In this document: positions 1 to 5,799 of the stretch, in pieces
Numbering within the stretch: position 1 is the stretch's first letter
Layout: every line of letters begins with the position of its first letter
Assembly (NCBI GenBank): GCA_937897005.1
Contig: CALCOQ010000142.1
Coordinates: forward strand, 1 to 11,298
Reading direction: 5' to 3'
Length of the DNA stretch: 11,298 bases
Origin: an uncultured euryarchaeote
GTDB lineage: Archaea; Thermoplasmatota; Poseidoniia; Poseidoniales; Poseidoniaceae
Notes under the pieces: generated by a model
Database searches by the model: none
What the model saw: only the letters and a program-made list of their open reading frames with translations
Told to the model about the DNA's origin: nothing
Position numbers and translations under genes: made by a program

Positions 1-2
1 AC

Positions 3-83
3 TCGGATGATGATGAGGACTCAGATGATGCGGATGAAGACTCGGATGATGATGAGGATGAAGACTCGGACGATGAGGATGAG
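3..83 (+). repeat. Asp/Ser-coding tandem repeats at the window edge
   Basis: In-frame units starting with a GACTC-type Asp-Ser pair recur with spacings of about 18, 21 and 24 bases (unit starts near 0, 18, 39 and 63). Translated, they read DSDDDE, DSDDADE, DSDDDEDE and DSDDEDE. The window begins inside this array, so the true repeat number is unknown. A repeat of this kind could also be what ended the assembly here. Confidence 0.7.
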
Positions 84-1232
84 ATTCCCGAAACACCACT
101 TGGAAGGATGATCAAGAATTTCAAGGATGCTGGATATAATGCACAGACGGCATTTGAGCACATGGATGTCAATAATGATGGACAGATAGACAATGAAGAA
201 CTTGAGACTGCACTGAACGAATTCGGTGGCGGAGTCATCACAACCGAAGATGTTGAGGAAGTCATGAAGGAGGTCGATTTCGATGAGAATGGCAGCATCA
301 GTATCGAAGAATTGGTATCGGCCTTCGGAGATATTTTTGAAGAGGAAAGTGAAGCGGAATCAGACGAAAGTGAAGCGGAATCGGAAGCCAGCTCGAGTTC
401 TGACAAGGAATTCCCTACACACCTGCAGAAGAAGTTGATGTCCAAGAAGGCGAATGATGTATTCTGGCCAATCATGCATGTTTTGTTTGGTCTGTTCATG
501 GTATTGTGGATAGCGAACGGGCTAGGTGTTTTCGTCAATGGTGAGGGGGGAATGATCATTCATTCCGGCGAGTCATTCCTCGATGCTGATGGAAACATGA
601 TAAATGCTGGTGACTCTACCAATTGTGATAAAGCGCAAGGTCACGACTGTGGCAATTCCTTGACTCCACTCTCCGGAGAAGGAGAAATGTCAATGCCTGC
701 TGGATTTTACTGGGATGGAATATTGATGACCGTTCTTGGAGCCGCTGGATTGATGGGCAGTCTTTATGCTCATCTGGTGCTGATGAAGCAATGGAGAGTT
801 CGTGCAAAAGGTGACTCGGGAGAACAAGATGATTCTACAGAAGATGATGACCCCTCCGAGGAGAAGAAAGATGACTCGGACGATGATGAAGTAGACTCTA
901 CAACAGATGAAGAGACAGAAGACTCGGACAGCGACGAAGAAGATGATGACTCTGATGACGATGATACAGACGATGAGGACGAGGAAGACTCGGACAGCGA
1001 CGAAGCGGATGATGACTCAGATGATGAGTCAGACGATGAGGACGAGAAAGACTCGGACAATGATGAGGGTGAAGATATAGATGTAGGATCCCGAGTTGGA
1101 GTCGAAATTGATGGAGAAGAGATATTTGGAACCATCATAGAGTTCAATGATGACAATGATAGTGTCATCATCGAGGATGAAGAGACTGGTGATGAAATAG
1201 AAGCACCTCAGGAAAGTATGTTCCTGGAGTGA
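3..1232 (+). CDS. EF-hand, two-helix membrane protein with Asp/Ser-rich acidic repeats and Tudor/SH3-like C-terminus (5' partial)
   Basis: Unrecognised family. An ATG lies at 108, but the frame is open back to base 3 and encodes the same Asp/Ser/Glu repeats found later, so the protein starts outside the window. Counting from the ATG at 108, two canonical EF-hand loops lie at 20-31 (D20, N22, D24, D28, E31) and 57-68 (D57, D59, N61, E68), suggesting calcium binding. A Ser/Glu linker follows, then a helix at about 118-142, a roughly 60-residue loop with two cysteines (173, 181), and a second helix at about 204-226. Lysines flank both helices (QKKLMSKK before, MKQWRVRAK after), so by the positive-inside rule the EF-hands and acidic tail face the cytoplasm. 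Residues about 238-324 are nearly all Asp, Glu and Ser. The last 50 residues (VGSRVGVEIDGEEIFGTIIE) resemble a small SH3/Tudor-like barrel. The stop overlaps the next gene's possible GTG start. A calcium-sensing or buffering role is inference. Confidence 0.75.
   Translation, partial: SDDDEDSDDADEDSDDDEDEDSDDEDEIPETPLGRMIKNFKDAGYNAQTAFEHMDVNNDGQIDNEELETALNEFGGGVITTEDVEEVMKEVDFDENGSISIEELVSAFGDIFEEESEAESDESEAESEASSSSDKEFPTHLQKKLMSKKANDVFWPIMHVLFGLFMVLWIANGLGVFVNGEGGMIIHSGESFLDADGNMINAGDSTNCDKAQGHDCGNSLTPLSGEGEMSMPAGFYWDGILMTVLGAAGLMGSLYAHLVLMKQWRVRAKGDSGEQDDSTEDDDPSEEKKDDSDDDEVDSTTDEETEDSDSDEEDDDSDDDDTDDEDEEDSDSDEADDDSDDESDDEDEKDSDNDEGEDIDVGSRVGVEIDGEEIFGTIIEFNDDNDSVIIEDEETGDEIEAPQESMFLE
918..1064 (+). 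repeat. 66-bp (22-codon) acidic in-frame repeat
   Basis: Copies begin at 918, 984 and 1047 with the block GAAGACTCGGACAGCGACGA or a close variant. The first step is 66 bp and the second 63 bp, both whole codons. Units read EDSDSDEEDDDSDDDD..., EDSDSDEADDDSDDE... and KDSDNDEGED (last one truncated). The first two copies are almost identical in DNA over their first 20 bases, suggesting recent duplication or gene conversion. Confidence 0.7.
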
Positions 1233-1237
1233 GTGGA

Positions 1238-1600
1238 ATGGATCCGCTCGCCGTCTTCGACGGGATAAGTATCTGCGATAATTGCGGTTGTTTACAGCAA
1301 GCAGGAGGGTTCAGGTGCCCCGAATGTGGAACATTTCATACCAGTACACATCTAGAAGAGAGAGCAGACCCCCTGCCTTCACAGCACTCCAGAGATGAGC
1401 CTGCTGACCCAACATTGTACAGCCTCAATCCAGATTCAGAGATACCGGTTGCAGATGCTGAAGAAATCGAAGATATGACAACGAGTTGGAGTGGGGGGTC
1501 TTCGGATTTCCATTTTGTTGATGAGGACGAAGGAGAATTCAAAGTGAAATTAGAGTCAATGGAAATACCCTCTCCTGAAATACTATTTGAAGAAGAATAA
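1238..1600 (+). CDS. small zinc-ribbon protein with acidic C-terminus
   Basis: Unrecognised 120-residue protein. It opens with a four-cysteine zinc ribbon, CxxC-x10-CxxC (C13, C16, C27, C30; CDNCGC ... CPECG), which probably binds one zinc. The rest is polar and acidic, with no membrane segment, and ends in a patterned tail (DFHFVDEDEGEFKVKLESME) that may form beta strands. I chose the ATG at 1238 because a purine-rich site, GGAGTGA at 1226-1232, sits five bases before it. A GTG at 1229 in the same frame would overlap the preceding stop by four bases and add three residues. The tight spacing to the EF-hand gene implies co-transcription and perhaps translational coupling, so the two products may act together. 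No DNA-binding or enzymatic motif is visible beyond the ribbon; an adaptor or protein-interaction role is a guess. Confidence 0.72.
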   Translation: MDPLAVFDGISICDNCGCLQQAGGFRCPECGTFHTSTHLEERADPLPSQHSRDEPADPTLYSLNPDSEIPVADAEEIEDMTTSWSGGSSDFHFVDEDEGEFKVKLESMEIPSPEILFEEE

Positions 1601-1658
1601 TAATCTCTTACTGCTTTCTTAGTTATTTCCGAGATTAGCGTATTTTCAAGATAGTCAG

Positions 1659-1681
1659 ATGCGGAGTGTTCATATCCGCAT
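1659..1681 (+). promoter_or_regulatory. hairpin just upstream of the DUF5679 gene
   Basis: ATGCGGA (1659-1665) and TCCGCAT (1675-1681) form a perfect 7-bp stem with a 9-base loop, ending 23 bases before the ATG at 1705. It could be a 5' UTR structure, an operator, or the end of the upstream transcript. No long T-run follows, which argues against a simple terminator. Confidence 0.35.
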
Positions 1682-1704
1682 TGGCAATCCACAATCTGAT
1701 ACCG

Positions 1705-1857
1705 ATGGCCGAATACCAAGGATTCTGTCTCAAGTGCAAGACTTACGGGCCTATCAGCGGCCCTGAGAAGCACACGATGAAGAATGGCCGGAAACGCGTT
1801 GCAGGAACCTGTAGTCAGAATGGTTGTACTGGTAAGATTTCGAAAATCATCGGATGA
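1705..1857 (+). CDS. DUF5679-like zinc mini-protein
   Basis: A 50-residue protein matching the DUF5679 pattern: an N-terminal CxxC (C8, C11 in GFCLKCKTYGPI), a conserved centre (TMKNGRKRVAGTC), a second cysteine pair, and a short end (KISKIIG). DUF5679 proteins are small zinc-ribbon-like proteins found in archaea and some viruses; their function is not established. The family usually has a CPxCG-type second knuckle, whereas here C36 and C41 are four residues apart (CSQNGC), a slightly expanded knuckle. Start choice: an in-frame ATG at 1666 would add 13 residues (MFISALAIHNLIP) without family resemblance, and it lies in the loop of the upstream hairpin. The ATG at 1705 gives the expected family length. 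No clear Shine-Dalgarno site is visible. The gene ends 24 bases before the tRNA promoter. Confidence 0.78.
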   Translation: MAEYQGFCLKCKTYGPISGPEKHTMKNGRKRVAGTCSQNGCTGKISKIIG

Positions 1858-1880
1858 GTCTAACTGTTTCACCGATTCGA

Positions 1881-1888
1881 ATAAATAG
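1881..1888 (+). promoter_or_regulatory. archaeal TATA box for tRNA-Val
   Basis: ATAAATAG lies with its centre about 27 bases before the first base of the mature tRNA (1912). This is the spacing expected for an archaeal TATA box when transcription starts at or next to the tRNA 5' end. It lies between the DUF5679 stop and the tRNA, so the tRNA is probably its own unit. Confidence 0.6.
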
Positions 1889-1911
1889 AGCCTCACTGTC
1901 GTTGAGCCAAC

Positions 1912-1987
1912 GGGCTCGTGGTCTAGGGGTCATGACGTTGCCTTGACATGGCAAAGATCGCCAGTTCAATTCTGGCCGAGCCCACCA
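1912..1987 (+). tRNA. tRNA-Val (anticodon GAC)
   Basis: It folds as a standard cloverleaf: acceptor arms GGGCTCG (1912-1918) and CGAGCCC (1977-1983), D arm GTCT/TGAC with one mismatch at the loop end, anticodon stem TTGCC/GGCAA around loop TTGACAT (anticodon GAC at 1945-1947), a 5-base variable region, and T arm GCCAG/CTGGC around TTCAATT. The discriminator is A1984 and the CCA end is encoded (1985-1987). There is no intron. GAC reads valine codons GUC and GUU. Confidence 0.95.
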
Positions 1988-2001
1988 ATCTCTCTGAAGA
2001 G

Positions 2002-2010
2002 TTGTTTTTT
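2002..2010 (+). terminator. oligo-T terminator after tRNA-Val
   Basis: TTGTTTTTT begins 15 bases after the encoded CCA. Archaeal RNA polymerase stops at T-rich tracts without needing a hairpin, so this is the likely end of the tRNA transcript. Confidence 0.6.
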
Positions 2011-2194
2011 CCATCATCCCAAAATATTCCTCCCCACCCAGGGGTTGTAAGGCATAATTCATATTTTCTTCAAGCTGCATTTACGAAAAGAAAGTGCTGC
2101 GAGCCTGTCGAGTAGTGGATTGAGGCTAAACAATCCTTCAATGATATGGTAAACAGCGCATAATGTACGTTATGCGCCCTCCTGGGGCACGGTT
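2011..2194. other. convergent intergenic stretch rich in inverted repeats
   Basis: No credible coding sequence lies here on either strand. It separates the plus-strand tRNA from the minus-strand hut-side gene, whose stop is at 2195. Visible pairings: CCCC/GGGG at 2032-2044; TTTCTT near 2066 with AAGAAA near 2090; GGATTG/CAATCC at 2117-2136; AGCCT (2102-2106) with AGGCT (2123-2127), which interleaves with the previous stem as an H-type pseudoknot would; and the strong hairpin at 2156-2177. It may be a 3' end region or a small structured RNA. I do not recognise a known RNA family. Confidence 0.35.
2156..2177 (-). terminator. strong hairpin downstream of the hutI-side gene
   Basis: GCGCATAA and TTATGCGC form a perfect 8-bp stem, with a possible T-G pair added, around a GTAC loop. 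It begins 17 bases past the stop of the minus-strand gene ending at 2195. Read on the minus strand it is followed by TGTTTACC, with only a short T-run. It is most likely a 3' end or processing structure for the hutI transcript; being symmetric, it could serve either strand. Confidence 0.45.
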
Positions 2195-2497
2195 CTAGAG
2201 TACATCTTCGGCTTCAACTTCAAAAACACCGACAATGGGCGGAGCTTCCAGTACTGACTCTAGGCCACCGTCCTTTTCATCGAGTTCAGAAACCAGTTTC
2301 AATGCAAGGCCGATCGCATTCTCTGAATCATACAATGCCTGAAGAATGAATGTGCCCTTACCTACGCTGGTCTCACCCACCCATGACTTGACACATCCCT
2401 TGGAATTTCTTCGCACCGCGCTACGCGCCTTGAGCATTCGGCGAAGTCTTGCCTCATATCCGCTCCTAGCCGAAAGTACCGCTGTTTCCATCCACAT
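2195..2497 (-). CDS. small protein, possible dimeric alpha/beta-barrel (ABM-like) fold
   Basis: A 100-residue protein with no certain family. The pattern strand (METAVLSAR), long basic helix (GYEARLRRMLKARSAVRR), strand pair (GCVKSWVGE ... GTFILQALY), helix (SENAIGLALKLVSEL) and final strand after a proline pair (APPIVGVFEVE) recalls antibiotic-biosynthesis-monooxygenase-type dimeric alpha/beta barrels. These usually have about 95-105 residues and include small monooxygenases, isomerases and non-enzymatic stress proteins. No catalytic residue can be assigned. Starts: the ATG at 2497 (MWMETAV) or at 2491 (METAV). Upstream frame extension would run into hutI through improbable sequence. An 80-bp AT-rich gap separates it from the hutI stop and holds TATA-like sequence, so it may have its own promoter while sharing the hutI strand. 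A role in histidine breakdown is not supported by the sequence. Confidence 0.6.
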   Translation of the reverse strand: MWMETAVLSARSGYEARLRRMLKARSAVRRNSKGCVKSWVGETSVGKGTFILQALYDSENAIGLALKLVSELDEKDGGLESVLEAPPIVGVFEVEAEDVL

Positions 2498-2545
2498 ATC
2501 AATCACTTGAAATATTGTTATTAAGAGAATTATTATTTTATTCAG
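2498..2545 (-). promoter_or_regulatory. AT-rich promoter region of the small minus-strand gene
   Basis: Read on the minus strand, the spacer contains AATAAAATAATA (2531-2542) and CTTAATAA (about 2517-2524). The second is centred roughly 24 bases before the ATG at 2497, fitting a leaderless archaeal transcript; the first would give a short leader. It stands out from the surrounding 47% GC sequence. Confidence 0.4.
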
Positions 2546-2577
2546 GTTAGGTCTATTCAATAGGCTATAATATCTTT

Positions 2578-3858
2578 TCAATGGAGCATCAGGTCTCCAT
2601 CTTTCATGGTGGCAGCAAATGGTGAGATTCCAGGCCTCTGACACCACGACTCCCAGAATGGTGAATCCAAAATGTTGAGGTCAGCAGCCCCTCCTTCAAC
2701 TAGCATGCCATGTTTCAAGCCCTTCTCATGTCTTGTTACACATGCAGAGTTCCGTGAAACCGCCACTAGACTGGCCAATGGATCCACACCCATTCTCTGA
2801 GAAAGAAGATTCCCGATGAATGGAAGGGATAATATCTGACAATTGGGATTGAAATCACTGGCTGCACACCATGGAAACTCAGACTCAATACATTCATTGG
2901 CGGGTGGGAAATGTGTCTCGCCCATTGAAAATGGTGTACCCGGAAGAAAACACTGCAGTGTTCCAGCAGCACTTGCCTCTGCTCTCGCTTGTGAATCACT
3001 CCAGTGCGCATGATCACCTGAAAGCGCACCCAATTCGGCAGCCAGTGATAATCCACCTCCATCAACGAATTCATCTACATGGAGCCTGATGTCCAGCCCT
3101 CCATCCATTGCAGCCTTGCAGATATCCTCTGTCTCCTCAAGTGTGAACCATCCCGGTTCACAGAATACATCTGCACTTTGAGCCAATCCACTCTCGAGTA
3201 CTGCAGGAAGTTGTTCCGCCAATATCTGTTCGACATATGCTCCACGTTCCATCTCTGGAGGAGGGGCATGGGCTCCTAACCAAGTGGAGTCGATCGATAC
3301 CCCTTGCAATTGTGATGCTGCCTCCAGCAGTCTCAATTCACTATCTGTTGACAAGCCATATCCACTCTTCACCTCCATGGCTGTCGTACCATTCGACAAA
3401 GCAATTTCAACACGCGCCAATCCAGTTGTGATGAGATCCTCCAACCTCATACTCCTCGTCTGTTGGACTGTATGGACAATACCACCCCCTCTCTTGGCTA
3501 TGCTCTGGTAGGATTCTCCTTGCAGACGCCATCTCATTTCACGGGAACGATCCCCACCCCACAGTAAATGAGTATGTGAATCAACCAATCCTGGGACCAC
3601 AGCCCTACCCCCTGCCTCGATTACAGTAATACCCTCTATCTCTTCGCCAACCAGCCCGAAACCGCGTTTTCCACCGATATATTCTGCTCTCATTTCATCT
3701 GATTCAGATATCCTTTGAATGACTCCCTCATCGATGAAAATTCCCTGCCCTTCGGCTTCGACTAGACTCTCATCATCCAACATCTGCTGGCCTGTCAAGG
3801 GGCCTTCTCCCAAAGCCAGATGAGCCAATGGCCCGAGCTCCAGCAACAGGGTAGGCAT
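2578..3858 (-). CDS. hutI: imidazolonepropionase
   Basis: It hydrolyses 4-imidazolone-5-propionate to N-formimino-L-glutamate, the third step of histidine degradation, in the cytoplasm. It is an amidohydrolase-fold metalloenzyme. From the ATG at 3858 (426 residues, near the usual 400-420), the metal ligands align as H95 and H97 in VDSHTHLLWGGDR, H260 in LHVDEF and D335 in ASDFNP. Also present are the family blocks KSGYGLS (164-170), LGAHAPPPE (194-202) and GGGLSLAAELGALSGDH (267-283). All expected ligands are intact. The ATG at 3864 (adding MH) or the GTG at 3903 are alternatives; the family's first strand (MPTLLLELGPLAHL) favours 3858. No hutU, hutH or formiminoglutamate enzyme is in the window, so the rest of the pathway must lie elsewhere. 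It is divergent from kae1 across a very short gap, with no clear TATA box between them. Confidence 0.92.
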   Translation of the reverse strand: MPTLLLELGPLAHLALGEGPLTGQQMLDDESLVEAEGQGIFIDEGVIQRISESDEMRAEYIGGKRGFGLVGEEIEGITVIEAGGRAVVPGLVDSHTHLLWGGDRSREMRWRLQGESYQSIAKRGGGIVHTVQQTRSMRLEDLITTGLARVEIALSNGTTAMEVKSGYGLSTDSELRLLEAASQLQGVSIDSTWLGAHAPPPEMERGAYVEQILAEQLPAVLESGLAQSADVFCEPGWFTLEETEDICKAAMDGGLDIRLHVDEFVDGGGLSLAAELGALSGDHAHWSDSQARAEASAAGTLQCFLPGTPFSMGETHFPPANECIESEFPWCAASDFNPNCQILSLPFIGNLLSQRMGVDPLASLVAVSRNSACVTRHEKGLKHGMLVEGGAADLNILDSPFWESWCQRPGISPFAATMKDGDLMLH

Positions 3859-3906
3859 ATGCATCCCATGAGGGCACGGTTCAAATGGACTGCCCCTGAG
3901 CACGGG

Positions 3907-4929
3907 ATGAGTAGGATGTCAGCCGGAGTAATCATTGGGATTGAATCGACTGCGCATACCTTCTCATTTGGACTGGTCGATTCCGAAGGTCATTCGATGC
4001 CGTCATGTTCAGCATTGCTACGCCCAAAAGAAGGTGGAATCCATCCAAGAGAAGCCGCAGATCATCATGCAGATAATTCCCAATTACTGCTGGCAAGATG
4101 GCTGGAACAGAACGGTTTGAATCTTTCTGATATCGCTGCAGTCTCCTATTCTCAGGGTCCCGGACTTGCACCTTGTCTGAGAGTTGGTGCTTCAATAGCG
4201 CGTGCCCTTTCTCAGTCTCTCAAGGTTCCTTTAGTGGGAGTGAATCACTGTGTTGCACATATCGAGATCGGCAGAGAAAGGTGCGGCTGTGTGGACCCTG
4301 TCCTGTTGTACGTTTCAGGGGGCAATACCCAAGTAATTGCCAGGTTGGGTGATAAATATCGAGTTCTAGGTGAAACTCTAGATATTGGAATCGGAAACAT
4401 GCTTGATAAATTCGCACGTGATAATGGGATGTCATTCCCTGGTGGACCAAAGGTCGAGGCTATGGCTAAACAATGGTTAAAGGATAATCCTGATGCCTCC
4501 CTGAAGGGGTTGGAATTGCCATATGCAGTACATGGCATGGACTTGACTTTCTCTGGATTGTTGACTGCAGCAAAGGGCTTGGTAGACAGAGGCGCCCCCT
4601 TAGGAGCAGTGTGCTGGTCTCTACAGGAGCATTCATTCGCTGCCTGTATCGAGGTTGCTGAGAGAGCATTGGCACATACTGGCAAAAGTGAGATTCTGCT
4701 GGGGGGTGGAGTTGCTTGCAACGAACGACTGCGTGAGATGTCGGAGATAATGGCCTCAGAAAGAGGCTGTCTATCAAGTGTTCCTGAGAAGATGTATTGT
4801 GTAGACAACGGTACGATGATTGCAAGATTGGGTTGGATGCAATTGAAACATGTTGGCCCGACAGCATTGTCAGAGAGTGGTGTTGAAGCACAATTGAGGA
4901 CTGACCAGACCATGATCTGCTGGCCCTGA
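3907..4929 (+). CDS. kae1: tRNA N6-threonylcarbamoyladenosine synthesis protein Kae1 (TsaD family)
   Basis: This is the catalytic subunit of the archaeal KEOPS complex, which transfers threonylcarbamoyl from threonylcarbamoyl-AMP to A37 of ANN-decoding tRNAs. It has the ASKHA fold. Numbering from the ATG at 3916 (337 residues): GIESTAHTFSFG (8-19) phosphate loop; HPREAADHHA (43-52); SQGPGLAPCLRVG (79-91); metal-binding HxxxH at H111/H115 in NHCVAHIEIGR; SGGNTQ (134-139); ETLDIGIGNMLDKFAR; a GGGVACN nucleotide loop; and C-terminal VDNGTMIA carrying the catalytic aspartate. It is archaeal/eukaryal in type. Start: ATG at 3907 or 3916; the latter puts the first strand closest to the N-terminus, as is usual. 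Many euryarchaea fuse Bud32 kinase behind Kae1; here the frame ends after the Kae1 domain and the next gene is not a kinase, so Bud32 must be encoded elsewhere. Confidence 0.95.
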   Translation: MSRMSAGVIIGIESTAHTFSFGLVDSEGHSMPSCSALLRPKEGGIHPREAADHHADNSQLLLARWLEQNGLNLSDIAAVSYSQGPGLAPCLRVGASIARALSQSLKVPLVGVNHCVAHIEIGRERCGCVDPVLLYVSGGNTQVIARLGDKYRVLGETLDIGIGNMLDKFARDNGMSFPGGPKVEAMAKQWLKDNPDASLKGLELPYAVHGMDLTFSGLLTAAKGLVDRGAPLGAVCWSLQEHSFAACIEVAERALAHTGKSEILLGGGVACNERLREMSEIMASERGCLSSVPEKMYCVDNGTMIARLGWMQLKHVGPTALSESGVEAQLRTDQTMICWP

Positions 4930-4960
4930 AGAGCAGTAATTGTGCGAAGTGTTATCAGAC

Positions 4961-5791
4961 ATGGACATTGGGGCCCCCTCAGAGGTCGAATTTCAGTTGC
5001 GGCGTAAAGAAGAGGAGCCGGTTAATCCGTTCGCAAGCGGTCCTGTAAAAACGCCAAAGAAGAGCGCTAAGCGCAACGCTCCACAACGTCGTCCTACAGC
5101 AAAACCCAAGGGGCCGGTGCAGAACAAGAAATCGGATGATGATCGCAAGAGACGGGAAGCACTCAAACGCATGAAAGATGAGCGGATGAATAGTACTGAA
5201 TCCGGACCTGCCAAGGCCGGGGGTGGTGAGCGAAGTTCACAGACCAAGGCAGGCACCCCTCGCAATCAAGAGATCAAGCAAGAAACGAGGGAAGACAGAT
5301 TTGCCGAGATAGAGCGTAAGAAGAGGACCATGGAAGGAGACACCAGCATCCAACCAGCAGCTCCAAAAATGCACGAATCTGGAATAAAACCTTCAGAGGA
5401 AGCAATCGCTTCAGTTCTACCACCGGCGGAACCTGAGAATGTCTTCGCCCCCAAGACTCGAAAACCCAAGGGAGTGAAACCCGGAGAGACCCGCCCACGT
5501 CGTCGTTCATTCAGAGAGAAGAAAGGTGGGGGTCGTCAGCCCCAGATGCGAAAACTTGACCGCCGTAAGTATCTCGAATACAAATATGAAGTCAGAGACT
5601 TACTTGATGAACCTTCGATTCCTGAAGAAAGTCGTTCCAATGTCTTAGGGCAGATCTGGGCGAAAGGTGAACGTATTGGAGTCCAAGAGGCTATCGAATT
5701 CATCAATACCAAAGAACAGGAGTTGATTCTGCCAGAAGAAATAGCGCAGAAACTCAGAGATTTGGTCAAGGGATATGCAACAAAAAGATAG
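4961..5791 (+). CDS. Lys/Arg-rich, largely disordered protein with helical C-terminal domain
   Basis: Unrecognised 276-residue protein. Residues 1 to about 195 are low complexity and strongly charged, rich in Lys, Arg, Pro, Ala and Glu (PKKSAKRNAPQRRPTAKPKG; RKRREALKRMKDER), hence probably disordered. The last 80 residues look folded and helical: MRKLDRRKYLEYKYEVRDLL, then SIPEESRSNVLGQIWAKGERIGVQ and EELILPEE-like segments to KLRDLVKGYATKR. No membrane segment, signal peptide or cysteine motif is present. Such basic tails often bind RNA or DNA, but that is inference. Start: the ATG at 4961; a TTG at 4940 in frame would add seven residues and is less likely. It lies 31 bases after kae1 and 8 bases before the FKBP gene on the same strand, probably one transcript. 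The position suggests a link with tRNA modification, translation or protein folding, without proof. Confidence 0.72.
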   Translation: MDIGAPSEVEFQLRRKEEEPVNPFASGPVKTPKKSAKRNAPQRRPTAKPKGPVQNKKSDDDRKRREALKRMKDERMNSTESGPAKAGGGERSSQTKAGTPRNQEIKQETREDRFAEIERKKRTMEGDTSIQPAAPKMHESGIKPSEEAIASVLPPAEPENVFAPKTRKPKGVKPGETRPRRRSFREKKGGGRQPQMRKLDRRKYLEYKYEVRDLLDEPSIPEESRSNVLGQIWAKGERIGVQEAIEFINTKEQELILPEEIAQKLRDLVKGYATKR

Positions 5792-5799
5792 GCGTTATT

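Noticed and set aside
770..1171. 133-codon Ser-rich minus-strand frame
   Set aside because: It is the mirror of the GAT/GAC/GAG acidic repeats, which read as Ser codons on the other strand; the plus frame has EF-hands, helices and a folded end.
1601..1637. TAATCTC/GAGATTA inverted repeat after the zinc-ribbon gene
   Set aside because: Only 7 AT-rich pairs around a 23-base loop, easily by chance; not reported as a terminator.
1336..1896. 186-codon open frame on the minus strand
   Set aside because: It is antisense to the zinc-ribbon and DUF5679 genes and the space between them. It is Ser-rich without domain pattern and has no start signal; both plus-strand genes have recognisable cysteine motifs.
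1847..2080. 77-codon minus-strand frame containing WWARPELNWRS
   Set aside because: The core is the antisense translation of tRNA-Val, a familiar type of false protein call.
4245..4913. 222-codon minus-strand frame under kae1
   Set aside because: It is antisense to a full-length, motif-complete Kae1 and has no recognisable domain.
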